Origin: CTSoil-075 sp964292325
GTDB taxonomy: Bacteria; Bacillota; Negativicutes; DSM-13327
Reading direction: 5' to 3'
Length of the DNA stretch: 7,370 nucleotides
Assembly (NCBI GenBank): GCA_964292325.1
Contig: CAXYVG010000142.1
Location: forward strand, 1-7,370
In this document: one piece after another, positions 1-6,857 of the stretch
Numbering within the stretch: the first letter of the stretch is position 1
How the letters are laid out: each line of letters starts with the position of its first letter
Translations under genes and position numbers: made by a program
Notes under the pieces: model-generated
Seen by the model: only the letters and a program-made list of their open reading frames with translations
Told to the model about the DNA's origin: nothing
The model's database searches: none

Positions 1-166
1 CTTAATGTTGGGATTATTTTAACGCATCGCTATGCTTCCGTCAACTGTTTTATTTTTTAAGCTTCTTTAATTTTTTGATTTTTAAATGAAATTTTTTTTA
101 AATAATATCTACTGTTTAATTGATAAATCCTATAGTAACAACGTTTTTAGAGGTTTTTTTGTATAG

Positions 167-178
167 TAGCTGCATGAA
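167..178 (+). repeat. Possible left terminal inverted repeat of the IS5-type relic
   Basis: TAGCTGCATGAA here is an imperfect match to the reverse complement of positions 1139-1149 (TGCCTGCTGAA): nine bases agree when one gap is allowed. The two copies flank the transposase relic at sensible distances, about 60 bases before its start codon and about 90 bases after its last stop. The match is short and the region AT-rich, so this is only a candidate end. No target-site duplication was identified. Confidence 0.25.
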
Positions 179-240
179 ATCCATGGCAAAAAACTAAATA
201 CCCGTACACTTTTTCAAAATGATACGAAGAGGAAATGAAA

Positions 241-1052
241 ATGCACTGAGAGCAGACCAATCGACAACTAACTCTTTATGACTTCGATCAGCCGTTGGCC
301 CTCACGATAACCCCAGAAAACTGTTGGGTCAAAAAAGTGGCAACGATTCCCTTTTCGGTCATTGAAGATAAGTATGCGGCTCTGTTCAAAAATGGCAGTG
401 GGAACATCGCAAAGCCATCGATAAGCAGTTGAACTACAGGCAGGATTTGGGGTACATCGATGCTTTTCTGGACCAAAGTTATACGCTGGTGCCGAAGAAA
501 GCCGAACTGTTGGCAATATTACGGAAATTATACGAACAGCAGCATTACATGCATACGAGCAAGTCGCACAAAGTAGAGGATTGCAATGTCAGTATCAGCG
601 AGCTCTTTACCCGCAGTGTTGTCCGGGGGATTTCGGAGTCAAACTGGATATGAGCATAACCAACGGTTACGTCAGAATCGAGAAAATTTTTTTCAATACT
701 TACAAGGAGAGCGAATGTGTTATAGTTGCGGTAAAACGCTATAAAGAACGGGCGGGAGTGTATCCTGAACGTGTTTTAGTGTATAAAATATACCAAAATC
801 GCATAAACTTCAGCCACTACAAACAACTAGGCATCCGAATATCCGGCCGTTGCTCAGAAGGCCAAAGAAGGATCAAAAATAGACAAAAAACAAGATTAAA
901 TCGACAATTACGATCGAATAGAGGTCGAATAAAGAGGCTTTGTCCTAGCAAAAAGAAAATACGGGCTCTGGTTTATTCGAACACGCCTTGAAGAGACTAG
1001 CCCATGTATGATTGCTTTACCCATTTTCACAATGAAGCTGTCAAAGGTTTGA
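241..1052 (+). pseudogene. Decayed IS5-family transposase, internally deleted and frameshifted
   Basis: These are remnants of an IS5-family DDE transposase, which would have moved its own insertion sequence. Conserved pieces appear in order but in changing frames. The N-terminus starts at ATG 241 (NRQLTLYDFDQPLALT, then KNGSGNIAKP) and has a stop at codon 3 (TGA 247). From 411 the frame changes to KAIDKQLNYRQDLGYIDAFL, then KVEDCNVSIS. From about 633 a second change gives FGVKLDMSITNGYVRIEK, then AVKRYKERAGVYPERVLV and LGIRISG. A third change near 847 gives RPKKDQK. A single-base loss near 880 leads to the C-terminal part (DNYDRIEVE, LAKRKYGL, IRTRLEET), with stops at 897 and 930 and an end at TGA 1052. 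From memory of the family, roughly 150 residues are missing at the 411 junction, including part of the catalytic core. It cannot make an active enzyme. The region is visibly richer in G and C than the operon beside it. I am confident of the family and less so of the outer limits. Confidence 0.85.
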
Positions 1053-1138
1053 TTGCGCATTTTTTTGAATATCATCCAATTGTAAGAATTACCATGAATA
1101 CAACGTCTGTTGAACCTGTATGCTAAATTTGGAATATA

Positions 1139-1149
1139 TTCAGCAGGCA
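1139..1149 (-). repeat. Possible right terminal inverted repeat of the IS5-type relic
   Basis: TTCAGCAGGCA here is the partner of the candidate left repeat at 167-178. If it is the real end, the element stops about 22 bases beyond the 3' end of the receiver gene, so it inserted just downstream of the operon without cutting it. No intrinsic terminator for the operon was found between this repeat and the stop codon at 1172. Confidence 0.25.
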
Positions 1150-1171
1150 TTACATAATATTAGTAGAAAAA

Positions 1172-3013
1172 TTAAATAGGTATACTTTCATTAACAGCTT
1201 CTCTAGTTTGTTTATTGGTGAGTTCCAAATGTATAGACCGAGTCAAATGTCTATTCAATTTTCGTGTTCGTGAAAGATTGTTCATCTTGAAACCTATCAA
1301 GCTGTCTTCGTTAAACAGTGGTTCAACTGTAATCAAGGGATTGAAAAGATTGCTTCCAAAACCTGCTGTTAAAGCATCAGGTTTTAAAATTGCGAGTTTT
1401 TCTATCATTTCAGTAAAATCTCTTTTCAAACGATCTTTGGTAGCTAATCTAACTTCTTTCGACTTCTCAATTGTATCAAGAGTTATTACGTTATCGCCAT
1501 TATCATCCCTTCTTACCAAAAGCGCATCAATCCAAAAGCATGGAATAGTATACACCTCAGAGGATTCTAACTTATATACTGATATTTCAGCAAAAATCTT
1601 ATCAGAATCATGAAACTCTATCTCATTAAGTTTAGTCTTAGTGTTGACTGCACTGATTGCCTCTTCGATTTGTTTAAGATATTTTTCTTCAAACCCCATT
1701 ATTTGTAATTCAGTACCAGTCTCTGAATTATAAAACACTTTATTAAAAAATAATTGTCCCTCCGTATTAAGATTAAATTTCATATTTGGAAGATTTGCAT
1801 AATCTTTGAGATAATTAACTAACCATTTAGCGTTAATTTTTTTCTTTTGTTCCTTTACTTTGACTAGTTGAAATGAATTCAGGGATCGCTCACCATTGTT
1901 TCTAACGGTAATATCACAGTTTTGTGATATTACCAAGTAACTTGAGTCATCAATCTCAATAATATCTCCATAGGCAATATCATCGCTAATAAATGGGTGA
2001 CTAATCTTGTTACCTCCGTGAATAGCAGAATTTACTTCTTTAATAAAGCGATACTTTATGGGAGCCTTATCAACCGCTATCGAATCTTTTTCAATTCTAT
2101 TCTTTTCATATTTCTGAATAGAGTTGCGCAAAGGATTTACTAGTTTTTCATAGTTATTGCCTATATATTCCATATATGATGATTTAAACTTATTTCTGAA
2201 AATATCAAAAATTATTTTATCTATATGTTGTCCTTCCACTAGGTAATCATAATGAAAAATTGATTCATTGTGGTTTAAATCCCAAACCCTTTCTCTCAAT
2301 GCATCTATACTTTCCTGAAATATTTCATCAAACGCATTCACATAGTTAGCTTTTTGAGATTTTCGGAGCGCGTCAATGAACGAGTCCTCATTGTGTAAAC
2401 CTTTTGACAAAAAGTTAATATGCAGCGCTACTTCATTTGTCGTATTTTTAGGAAGTACGAGGGTTTTTTCAAGATACTCAATCGTGTCTTCATAGGAATG
2501 AAAATTAAGAGGTTCCGAAGAATACATAACTAAAAAAAAATTCCCATCATTCTTCAGATATTTACTCAACATTTCCAATATATCAATTAATCGTTTCTTA
2601 CCGGTAATCTCGTCATGGCTAGCTAATTTCCGATCAAGTACAATTAGGGTTTTTTCATCTATCCCTTTAAGATTATCAAGTGCCTCCTCAATTACTTTAA
2701 TTTCAGGAATACACTCGATAAAGTTGAGGTCTCTGACACCCCTTAACTGCCTATAACTTTCTTGCTGATTTTCGTTAATCTTCCTCAATGCATCAGTTCC
2801 TACAACATTTTCTTGTTTAAAGAAATCAGCAAACGAGCCGTCAACGTTGTCTTGTACAAATTCATTGAACTCATCATTAAAATCGTTTATAGAATCAAAA
2901 ATATCAATTGTATGATCGTCTAACGTTGAGACTTTTGTTTCCATGGTAATTGTATAAAACACATCATCTATCGCTAGAATATTTTTGATGCCATATTCAA
3001 CCAAACTTTCCAT
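1172..3013 (-). CDS. Receiver-domain protein with large uncharacterised C-terminal region (putative response/effector component)
   Basis: This 613-residue cytoplasmic protein has no signal peptide or membrane segment. Residues 10-205 read as a divergent CheY-like receiver: ILAIDDVF carries an acidic pair (D16, D17), TLIVLDRKL supplies the likely phosphoacceptor D127, FFLVMYSSE gives S165/S166 after strand 4, and FLSKG gives K204. D16 to D127 is about 110 residues against roughly 40-45 in ordinary receivers, so an insert of about 65 residues sits between strands 1 and 3. Residues 210-330 look helical. Residues 348-386 (GDIIEIDDSSYLVISQNCDI, then a strand-rich stretch) may be a small beta barrel, and the rest is unassigned. 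I see no nuclease, helix-turn-helix or output-enzyme motif. The ATG at 3013 lies 4 bases after the upstream stop, with GGAGG 12 bases before it inside the upstream gene, which suggests translational coupling. From memory, the Pfam family to test is Response_reg_2. The receiver assignment is fairly firm; its role as target of the adjacent kinase-like protein is inference. Confidence 0.8.
   Translation of the reverse strand: MESLVEYGIKNILAIDDVFYTITMETKVSTLDDHTIDIFDSINDFNDEFNEFVQDNVDGSFADFFKQENVVGTDALRKINENQQESYRQLRGVRDLNFIECIPEIKVIEEALDNLKGIDEKTLIVLDRKLASHDEITGKKRLIDILEMLSKYLKNDGNFFLVMYSSEPLNFHSYEDTIEYLEKTLVLPKNTTNEVALHINFLSKGLHNEDSFIDALRKSQKANYVNAFDEIFQESIDALRERVWDLNHNESIFHYDYLVEGQHIDKIIFDIFRNKFKSSYMEYIGNNYEKLVNPLRNSIQKYEKNRIEKDSIAVDKAPIKYRFIKEVNSAIHGGNKISHPFISDDIAYGDIIEIDDSSYLVISQNCDITVRNNGERSLNSFQLVKVKEQKKKINAKWLVNYLKDYANLPNMKFNLNTEGQLFFNKVFYNSETGTELQIMGFEEKYLKQIEEAISAVNTKTKLNEIEFHDSDKIFAEISVYKLESSEVYTIPCFWIDALLVRRDDNGDNVITLDTIEKSKEVRLATKDRLKRDFTEMIEKLAILKPDALTAGFGSNLFNPLITVEPLFNEDSLIGFKMNNLSRTRKLNRHLTRSIHLELTNKQTREAVNESIPI
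2532..2540. repeat. Homopolymer run of nine A (T9 in the coding strand of the receiver gene)
   Basis: Nine A on the + strand read as nine T in the coding strand, covering codons for F159, F160 and L161 just before receiver residues S165/S166. Slippage here would frameshift the protein inside its receiver domain. Runs of this length also arise by chance in AT-rich genes. Confidence 0.9.
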
Positions 3014-3017
3014 TTAG

Positions 3018-5501
3018 CTACTCATCCTCCGGAAACGTGATAATGAACTGGTATAAATTTCCATTTTCATTTTGTTTTTCAGATAAATCAATTGTTGCTC
3101 CTATCTCATTTAGTAAATTATTCACAATATACAATCCCATTCCTCTGCCATCGCCTGAGGGTTTATTCGTCACGAATGGTTCAAATATTCGTTTTGCAAT
3201 ATCCTTACTTATGCCAATTCCATTATCATATATGATTAGTTGTTTCTTCCTACCATTAAAATCAAAATGTATTGAGGGTTTTCTGATAGAATATCTCTCT
3301 AACCAATATGCAGAATTAATCAAGAAATTTTCAATGATTATTTTAAAACTATCTTTAACTAATGTACTCTCGAAATCACTTCCAGATAATATATAGTTAA
3401 TTTTCGTCTCTTTGTACTCAAGCAATGGACTATCTTTAACAATTTCATCAATACTTTTTGCCACCCATAATTTGTCAAATCTTCTTCGCTTTGAATACGA
3501 GTTTACATCTAGTAAAGAAGCATATCTTGCGAGAAACTTGATGTCTGACTCGATTAATTTTATATTTAAATTAACTCCATCTTTGTCAGACCTTCCAAGA
3601 GCCCCACGGATACTTGTTGTGTATGACTTGATATTATTAGAAAGCCTGATAATTTCATGTGCCAAAGTTTCTGATATTATTGATGCACCGATAATTGGAT
3701 ACATATCAGCAATATATTTATTTTGATCTTCAACCTGAAGTTCCTTGTTCGTGAATTCTTTCTCAATTGATTCAAGATCATTCTTTAAATCAGCAACATC
3801 TTTTTGCAATTCTTTTGATATATTTTCGATGTCATCACTTGATAGTAGAGTAGGGTTCTCTGCTTTTACTTTTATATCACCTATTTTTTCTCCAACATTA
3901 CGGACCTTTTCAGATGCTTCTTTTCTGTAATTTTTCCTCTTTCTAAATTCTAAGCCTGCTATTGTTATAATAGATTCCGGCAATACATCCCTTACTGCTT
4001 TTCGGTTGAAAGCAAAATAATCTGTAAGCCTACCATCCTCAATCGCTGCACTTTTATAAATTATCTCTTGCATAATTGTTAAAAAGTTAGCTCCATAAAT
4101 ATCCAATACGAGCCCCTGTCTATTTGTAAGCTCTTCAAGTAAATCTAAATTTGTCTCACCATTAATGTCCACAAATCCGGTAGTAGTATGTGTTTTAAAT
4201 ACTACGGATTTATACCGCTGATTATAATTAGACATTCCTAACCAATCATTACTGTTATCACCATATGGGAAAATCCTGAAGTTATTTCTATAGAGTTTTA
4301 TACCAATAATGTTACTGATCAGCTTCTTAACATCCGGAGCAATAACACCCGTGCCAAAATCGAATCCATAAAATTCTCCATTAAAACTTCCTGGTAAATA
4401 GATATTATCGCTATACTCATCGCTCGTATAAGTATAAATGTCATCAACTTTTGATTGAGTAAGATTTTTATGCACATTATTTACTCTATCGATTAAAAAA
4501 CATTTACTTACTCTTAAAAACATTTCATAAAAATGATCGTAATCAATATCCGGATTCACTAGATCGAAATCATACTTATCCATAAGTGAAAGTAACTCAT
4601 CAACTTTTCTTATAATATATTTTTTACTTCGAACTATCGAATAAGAAAATTCTTTAGTATCTTGTTCAAATGAAAAAGTAAATGCAGAATCGCAAACTTG
4701 GTTAATATACGTTTTATCATATAAATTACTACGGAATTTCTGACCATCTAAATCTATGAGCACACGGAAATTGACCTTTTCGGCTAAATACGGATTCAGA
4801 AAAGCCAACACATCTGACTCAAGCTCTTTCGAAACTTTAGGGTTTTTCCAAAATGACAAACCTTTCAAACCTAATACTTCGATTCTGGTACCATGACTCT
4901 TCTTGTGTTGGAAGATTTTTGTATAATCATCCTTTGTTTCCAATTCAATTGGAACGCTTTCCACTGGTCCTTCTTCATTCTCGTATTTTTTCCAATTAAT
5001 ACTAAATTCATAATATACATTTAGGTTTTCAGCATACAGTTCTTTTCTGTCACGGTTTCCATAAACATCTACAATTTTCTGATCATTAATAAGCTGATCA
5101 TCATTAATCAATGATGTGTCGAGTTTGGTCGTTACAATTAAGTATTCTCCTAATTGGTTTAAAGCTAACCTACCTATTCCCTTGTTTCCTTGTGCTAGCC
5201 TTTTGAATTTAGGAGATATTTTCTGGTATCTCTGTTTTATCGAAGTAGCAATCTTCAAAAAACCATTTTCAATGATAAAAAGATTCATTCCAGAACCGTC
5301 ATCTTCAATAACTATTCTGCCTTCTCCATATTCAGATTTGTATGCAGTATCAATGGTGACAGTACATGTGTTAGCATCAGCATCTGATGCATTCTTAATT
5401 AACTCAAGTAAAGCCACCTTTTCGTTTTCAATTAATGCTTCGCCAAGATGGCTAATAATTCTTGAACCAATTGATAAATTCACAGATTTTGTGTTAGTCA
5501 T
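3018..5501 (-). CDS. Double GHKL ATPase: MutL/MORC-like N-terminus fused to a histidine-kinase-like C-terminus
   Basis: This 827-residue, probably cytoplasmic protein carries two GHKL ATP-binding modules. Module 1 (residues 10-125) has LLELIKNASDAD (E33, N37, D40), DDGSGM at 67-72 and GNKGIGR at 105-111, the pattern of MutL, Hsp90 and MORC clamps. The following region to about 485 (YRNNFRIFPYGDNSNDWL, TNRQGL) resembles the second domain of such proteins. Residues 555-600 are charged and probably coiled coil. LAHEIIRLSNNI (613-624) looks like a kinase H-box with candidate phosphoacceptor H615. Module 2 has the N box IIENFLINS (N725, N729), DNGIGI at 759-764, FEPFVTNK at 773-780 and GRGMGL at 785-790. 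It therefore looks able to bind ATP twice and to autophosphorylate. The ATG at 5501 has AAAGG nine bases upstream. It lies 24 bases after the methyltransferase and 4 bases before the receiver gene, its likely phosphotransfer partner. No membrane or periplasmic sensor domain is present, so the signal is probably intracellular. The domain calls are strong; kinase activity and the ligand are inference. Confidence 0.88.
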   Translation of the reverse strand: MTNTKSVNLSIGSRIISHLGEALIENEKVALLELIKNASDADANTCTVTIDTAYKSEYGEGRIVIEDDGSGMNLFIIENGFLKIATSIKQRYQKISPKFKRLAQGNKGIGRLALNQLGEYLIVTTKLDTSLINDDQLINDQKIVDVYGNRDRKELYAENLNVYYEFSINWKKYENEEGPVESVPIELETKDDYTKIFQHKKSHGTRIEVLGLKGLSFWKNPKVSKELESDVLAFLNPYLAEKVNFRVLIDLDGQKFRSNLYDKTYINQVCDSAFTFSFEQDTKEFSYSIVRSKKYIIRKVDELLSLMDKYDFDLVNPDIDYDHFYEMFLRVSKCFLIDRVNNVHKNLTQSKVDDIYTYTSDEYSDNIYLPGSFNGEFYGFDFGTGVIAPDVKKLISNIIGIKLYRNNFRIFPYGDNSNDWLGMSNYNQRYKSVVFKTHTTTGFVDINGETNLDLLEELTNRQGLVLDIYGANFLTIMQEIIYKSAAIEDGRLTDYFAFNRKAVRDVLPESIITIAGLEFRKRKNYRKEASEKVRNVGEKIGDIKVKAENPTLLSSDDIENISKELQKDVADLKNDLESIEKEFTNKELQVEDQNKYIADMYPIIGASIISETLAHEIIRLSNNIKSYTTSIRGALGRSDKDGVNLNIKLIESDIKFLARYASLLDVNSYSKRRRFDKLWVAKSIDEIVKDSPLLEYKETKINYILSGSDFESTLVKDSFKIIIENFLINSAYWLERYSIRKPSIHFDFNGRKKQLIIYDNGIGISKDIAKRIFEPFVTNKPSGDGRGMGLYIVNNLLNEIGATIDLSEKQNENGNLYQFIITFPEDE
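3026..3030 (-). promoter_or_regulatory. Ribosome binding site of the receiver gene, inside the upstream gene
   Basis: GGAGG on the minus strand lies 12 bases before the ATG at 3013 and within the last codons of the ATPase gene. The spacing is somewhat long, but no better start codon exists nearby. Ribosomes ending at 3018 would finish 4 bases from this start, which fits coupled translation and a matched supply of the two proteins. Confidence 0.65.
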
Positions 5502-5510
5502 ATAAAAGTA

Positions 5511-5515
5511 CCTTT
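5511..5515 (-). promoter_or_regulatory. Ribosome binding site of the double ATPase gene
   Basis: AAAGG on the minus strand is nine bases before ATG 5501, in the 24-base gap after the methyltransferase stop codon. It supports the chosen start and independent initiation of this gene on the shared transcript. Confidence 0.6.
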
Positions 5516-5525
5516 CAAATTTCTG

Positions 5526-6776
5526 TTATTTTTGGAAAATCAAAACATACTCAGTATTCATAGATTCTACTGCTGTTCTATTGACTCTCGATACTTTTCT
5601 TGGCATCCGTTTCGAAGTAATATTTCTAGTTAACTCAGCCTTCAATTTATATCCGGAGGTTATAAAGAAATCCTTGGTTAACTCTGTTAATGGGAGAACT
5701 TGATTATCCACCCTTCTATTACCTATAGTCATCATTACAAACCCTTGTTGTTTTAACACATGATTGAAATTATTTAACACCTCGAAATAATCGGTAATAA
5801 AAGAAATAACTTTTGGACGTTTATTTTCCTTTATGGATGCCAGATATTCTGTAAGAATGTTGGTATTAACAAAATCAGCTAGTTCTTTTTTTCGTCCACC
5901 TAAACTAGATGAATCAATACTCGAATAGTTTTGAGTCAAATCCGAATCAAATTTATCCATATCTTTATTATCAATCCAATAGATGGGGAGCATAGAGAAT
6001 TGACCATATGTAACAGTTGTAGAATTATCACCATAAGGTGGAGATGTACAGATAAACTCGACGCACTCGTTTTCCATATTTTTTAGTGCCTTCACGGAGT
6101 CGTCAATCGATAATTCTATTTTCCGTTCTCTCTTAAATGCAGGAAGCAGAATATAATGCTTTCTAATATTTGTCAAATAGTCCAGACAAATATTATCCTC
6201 CATCGACGAAATAACCTTTTCTTCCTTCACATGAAGTTTAAATGTAGAAGATCTAGTATTGCTATACTTTTTTAAGGGATCGATTAGGCAAACCCAAAAA
6301 TACTTCCTAATATTCGCACATTGCTCTTCCATAATGGCTGTACGAATTTTGCTAAAAGTCACAATAAAGTCTTCTCTGTACCATTTTTGAATGTTTTGAA
6401 AGTTATGCAATTCAAAGTTATAATCATTCGAAGTAATTTTCTTTTCGATATCATTTATAGCCTTTGTAATTTTCTTCTGATCAATTCCCTGTAGTTTCAC
6501 TCTTGTAATCAAGTTTGCCAAAGGATTAATATCAATACCCATAGGCTTTAGACCAAGATTTGCGCCTTCAACAAGTGTTACTCCAGAACCATGAAAAGGA
6601 TCCAAAATATTACTAATTTTTGGGTTTTCCTCAATTATCATACTAATTAGTTCTTTTTGCATGTTGGGAACCATTGTTGCGGGATAGACACAAATATCGT
6701 GAATTCTTCTTTCCTGTTTTCCAGTAAAATCCCAATAACCCAATTTTTTTTTCTCTATCTGGGTAGCTAAGTTCAT
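5526..6776 (-). CDS. DNA amino-methyltransferase (N4-cytosine or N6-adenine type), first gene of the operon
   Basis: This 416-residue protein is predicted to move a methyl group from S-adenosylmethionine to an exocyclic amine in DNA. Motifs in order: YPATMVPNM at 31-39 (motif X-like), DPFHGSG at 59-65 (motif I, AdoMet binding), GIDINP at 80-85 (motif II), TSPPYGD at 244-250 (catalytic motif IV), then ITDYF at 327-331 and VMMTIGNRRV at 347-356 (later core motifs). The order X, I, variable region, IV is that of alpha-class enzymes, with residues about 95-235 as the likely target-recognition region. The S-P-P-Y form of motif IV is common among N4-cytosine enzymes, but the base cannot be fixed from sequence. 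All key motifs are intact. ATG 6776 has GAGG seven bases upstream and a strong promoter just before it. In context it is probably the self-marking arm of the system whose other two genes follow. The recognition sequence is unknown. Confidence 0.9.
   Translation of the reverse strand: MNLATQIEKKKLGYWDFTGKQERRIHDICVYPATMVPNMQKELISMIIEENPKISNILDPFHGSGVTLVEGANLGLKPMGIDINPLANLITRVKLQGIDQKKITKAINDIEKKITSNDYNFELHNFQNIQKWYREDFIVTFSKIRTAIMEEQCANIRKYFWVCLIDPLKKYSNTRSSTFKLHVKEEKVISSMEDNICLDYLTNIRKHYILLPAFKRERKIELSIDDSVKALKNMENECVEFICTSPPYGDNSTTVTYGQFSMLPIYWIDNKDMDKFDSDLTQNYSSIDSSSLGGRKKELADFVNTNILTEYLASIKENKRPKVISFITDYFEVLNNFNHVLKQQGFVMMTIGNRRVDNQVLPLTELTKDFFITSGYKLKAELTRNITSKRMPRKVSRVNRTAVESMNTEYVLIFQK
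6744..6752. repeat. Homopolymer run of nine T (A9 in the methyltransferase coding strand, codons 9-11)
   Basis: The coding strand reads nine A across the three lysine codons K9-K11 of the methyltransferase. Gain or loss of one base would put nearly the whole protein out of frame, giving a possible on/off switch. The present length leaves the gene in frame. Slippage is inference. Confidence 0.9.
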
Positions 6777-6783
6777 AGCTTGT

Positions 6784-6787
6784 CCTC
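6784..6787 (-). promoter_or_regulatory. Ribosome binding site of the methyltransferase gene
   Basis: GAGG on the minus strand is seven bases before ATG 6776, within the purine-rich stretch GATGAGATGAGGACAAGCT. This decides the start codon and leaves a short leader of about 30 bases from the predicted transcription start. Confidence 0.65.
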
Positions 6788-6813
6788 ATCTCATCTTTAG
6801 GGTAATTTCGTTC

Positions 6814-6842
6814 TCAATACAATATTACATTTCATTTGTCAA
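6814..6842 (-). promoter_or_regulatory. Housekeeping-type promoter of the three-gene operon
   Basis: On the minus strand a perfect -35 box TTGACA (6837-6842) is followed by a 17-base spacer and a weak -10 box TATTGA (6814-6819, three of six consensus bases). The predicted start near 6807 gives a leader of about 31 bases before the methyltransferase ATG. The -35 and ideal spacing suggest a primary sigma factor, with the poor -10 limiting strength or leaving room for an activator. No other convincing promoter was seen further down the operon, so all three genes probably depend on this one. Confidence 0.7.
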
Positions 6843-6857
6843 TAAGTAAACATTATA

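Noticed and set aside
1..166. Promoter-like TATAGT boxes in the AT-rich left end
   Set aside because: No -35 box lies at proper spacing, and the sequence is rich enough in A and T that such boxes are expected by chance.
268..516. Minus-strand ORFs of 82 and 62 codons opposite the start of the relic
   Set aside because: The + strand here encodes recognisable IS5 transposase fragments; the opposite frames have no ribosome binding site and no recognisable protein.
908..1150. Minus-strand ORF of 80 codons downstream of the receiver gene, a candidate fourth operon member
   Set aside because: It lies opposite the C-terminal part of the transposase relic (DRIEVE, LAKRKYGL, IRTRLEET on the + strand) and has no Shine-Dalgarno sequence, so it is an antisense shadow.
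1215..1613. A + strand ORF of 132 codons opposite the end of the receiver gene
   Set aside because: Its composition mirrors the receiver gene's codons and it has no initiation signal.
3037..5505. Several + strand ORFs of 61-129 codons opposite the double ATPase gene
   Set aside because: They are antisense to continuous GHKL coding sequence with conserved motifs and lack ribosome binding sites.
1172..6776. A classical Type II restriction-modification pair
   Set aside because: Neither partner gene shows a restriction endonuclease motif, and both carry signalling-type domains instead.
1172..6842. Identification of the operon as Detocs, BREX or DISARM
   Set aside because: Detocs lacks a methyltransferase and a MutL/MORC-type module. 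BREX and DISARM need PglZ- or helicase/PLD-type genes, none of which is here.
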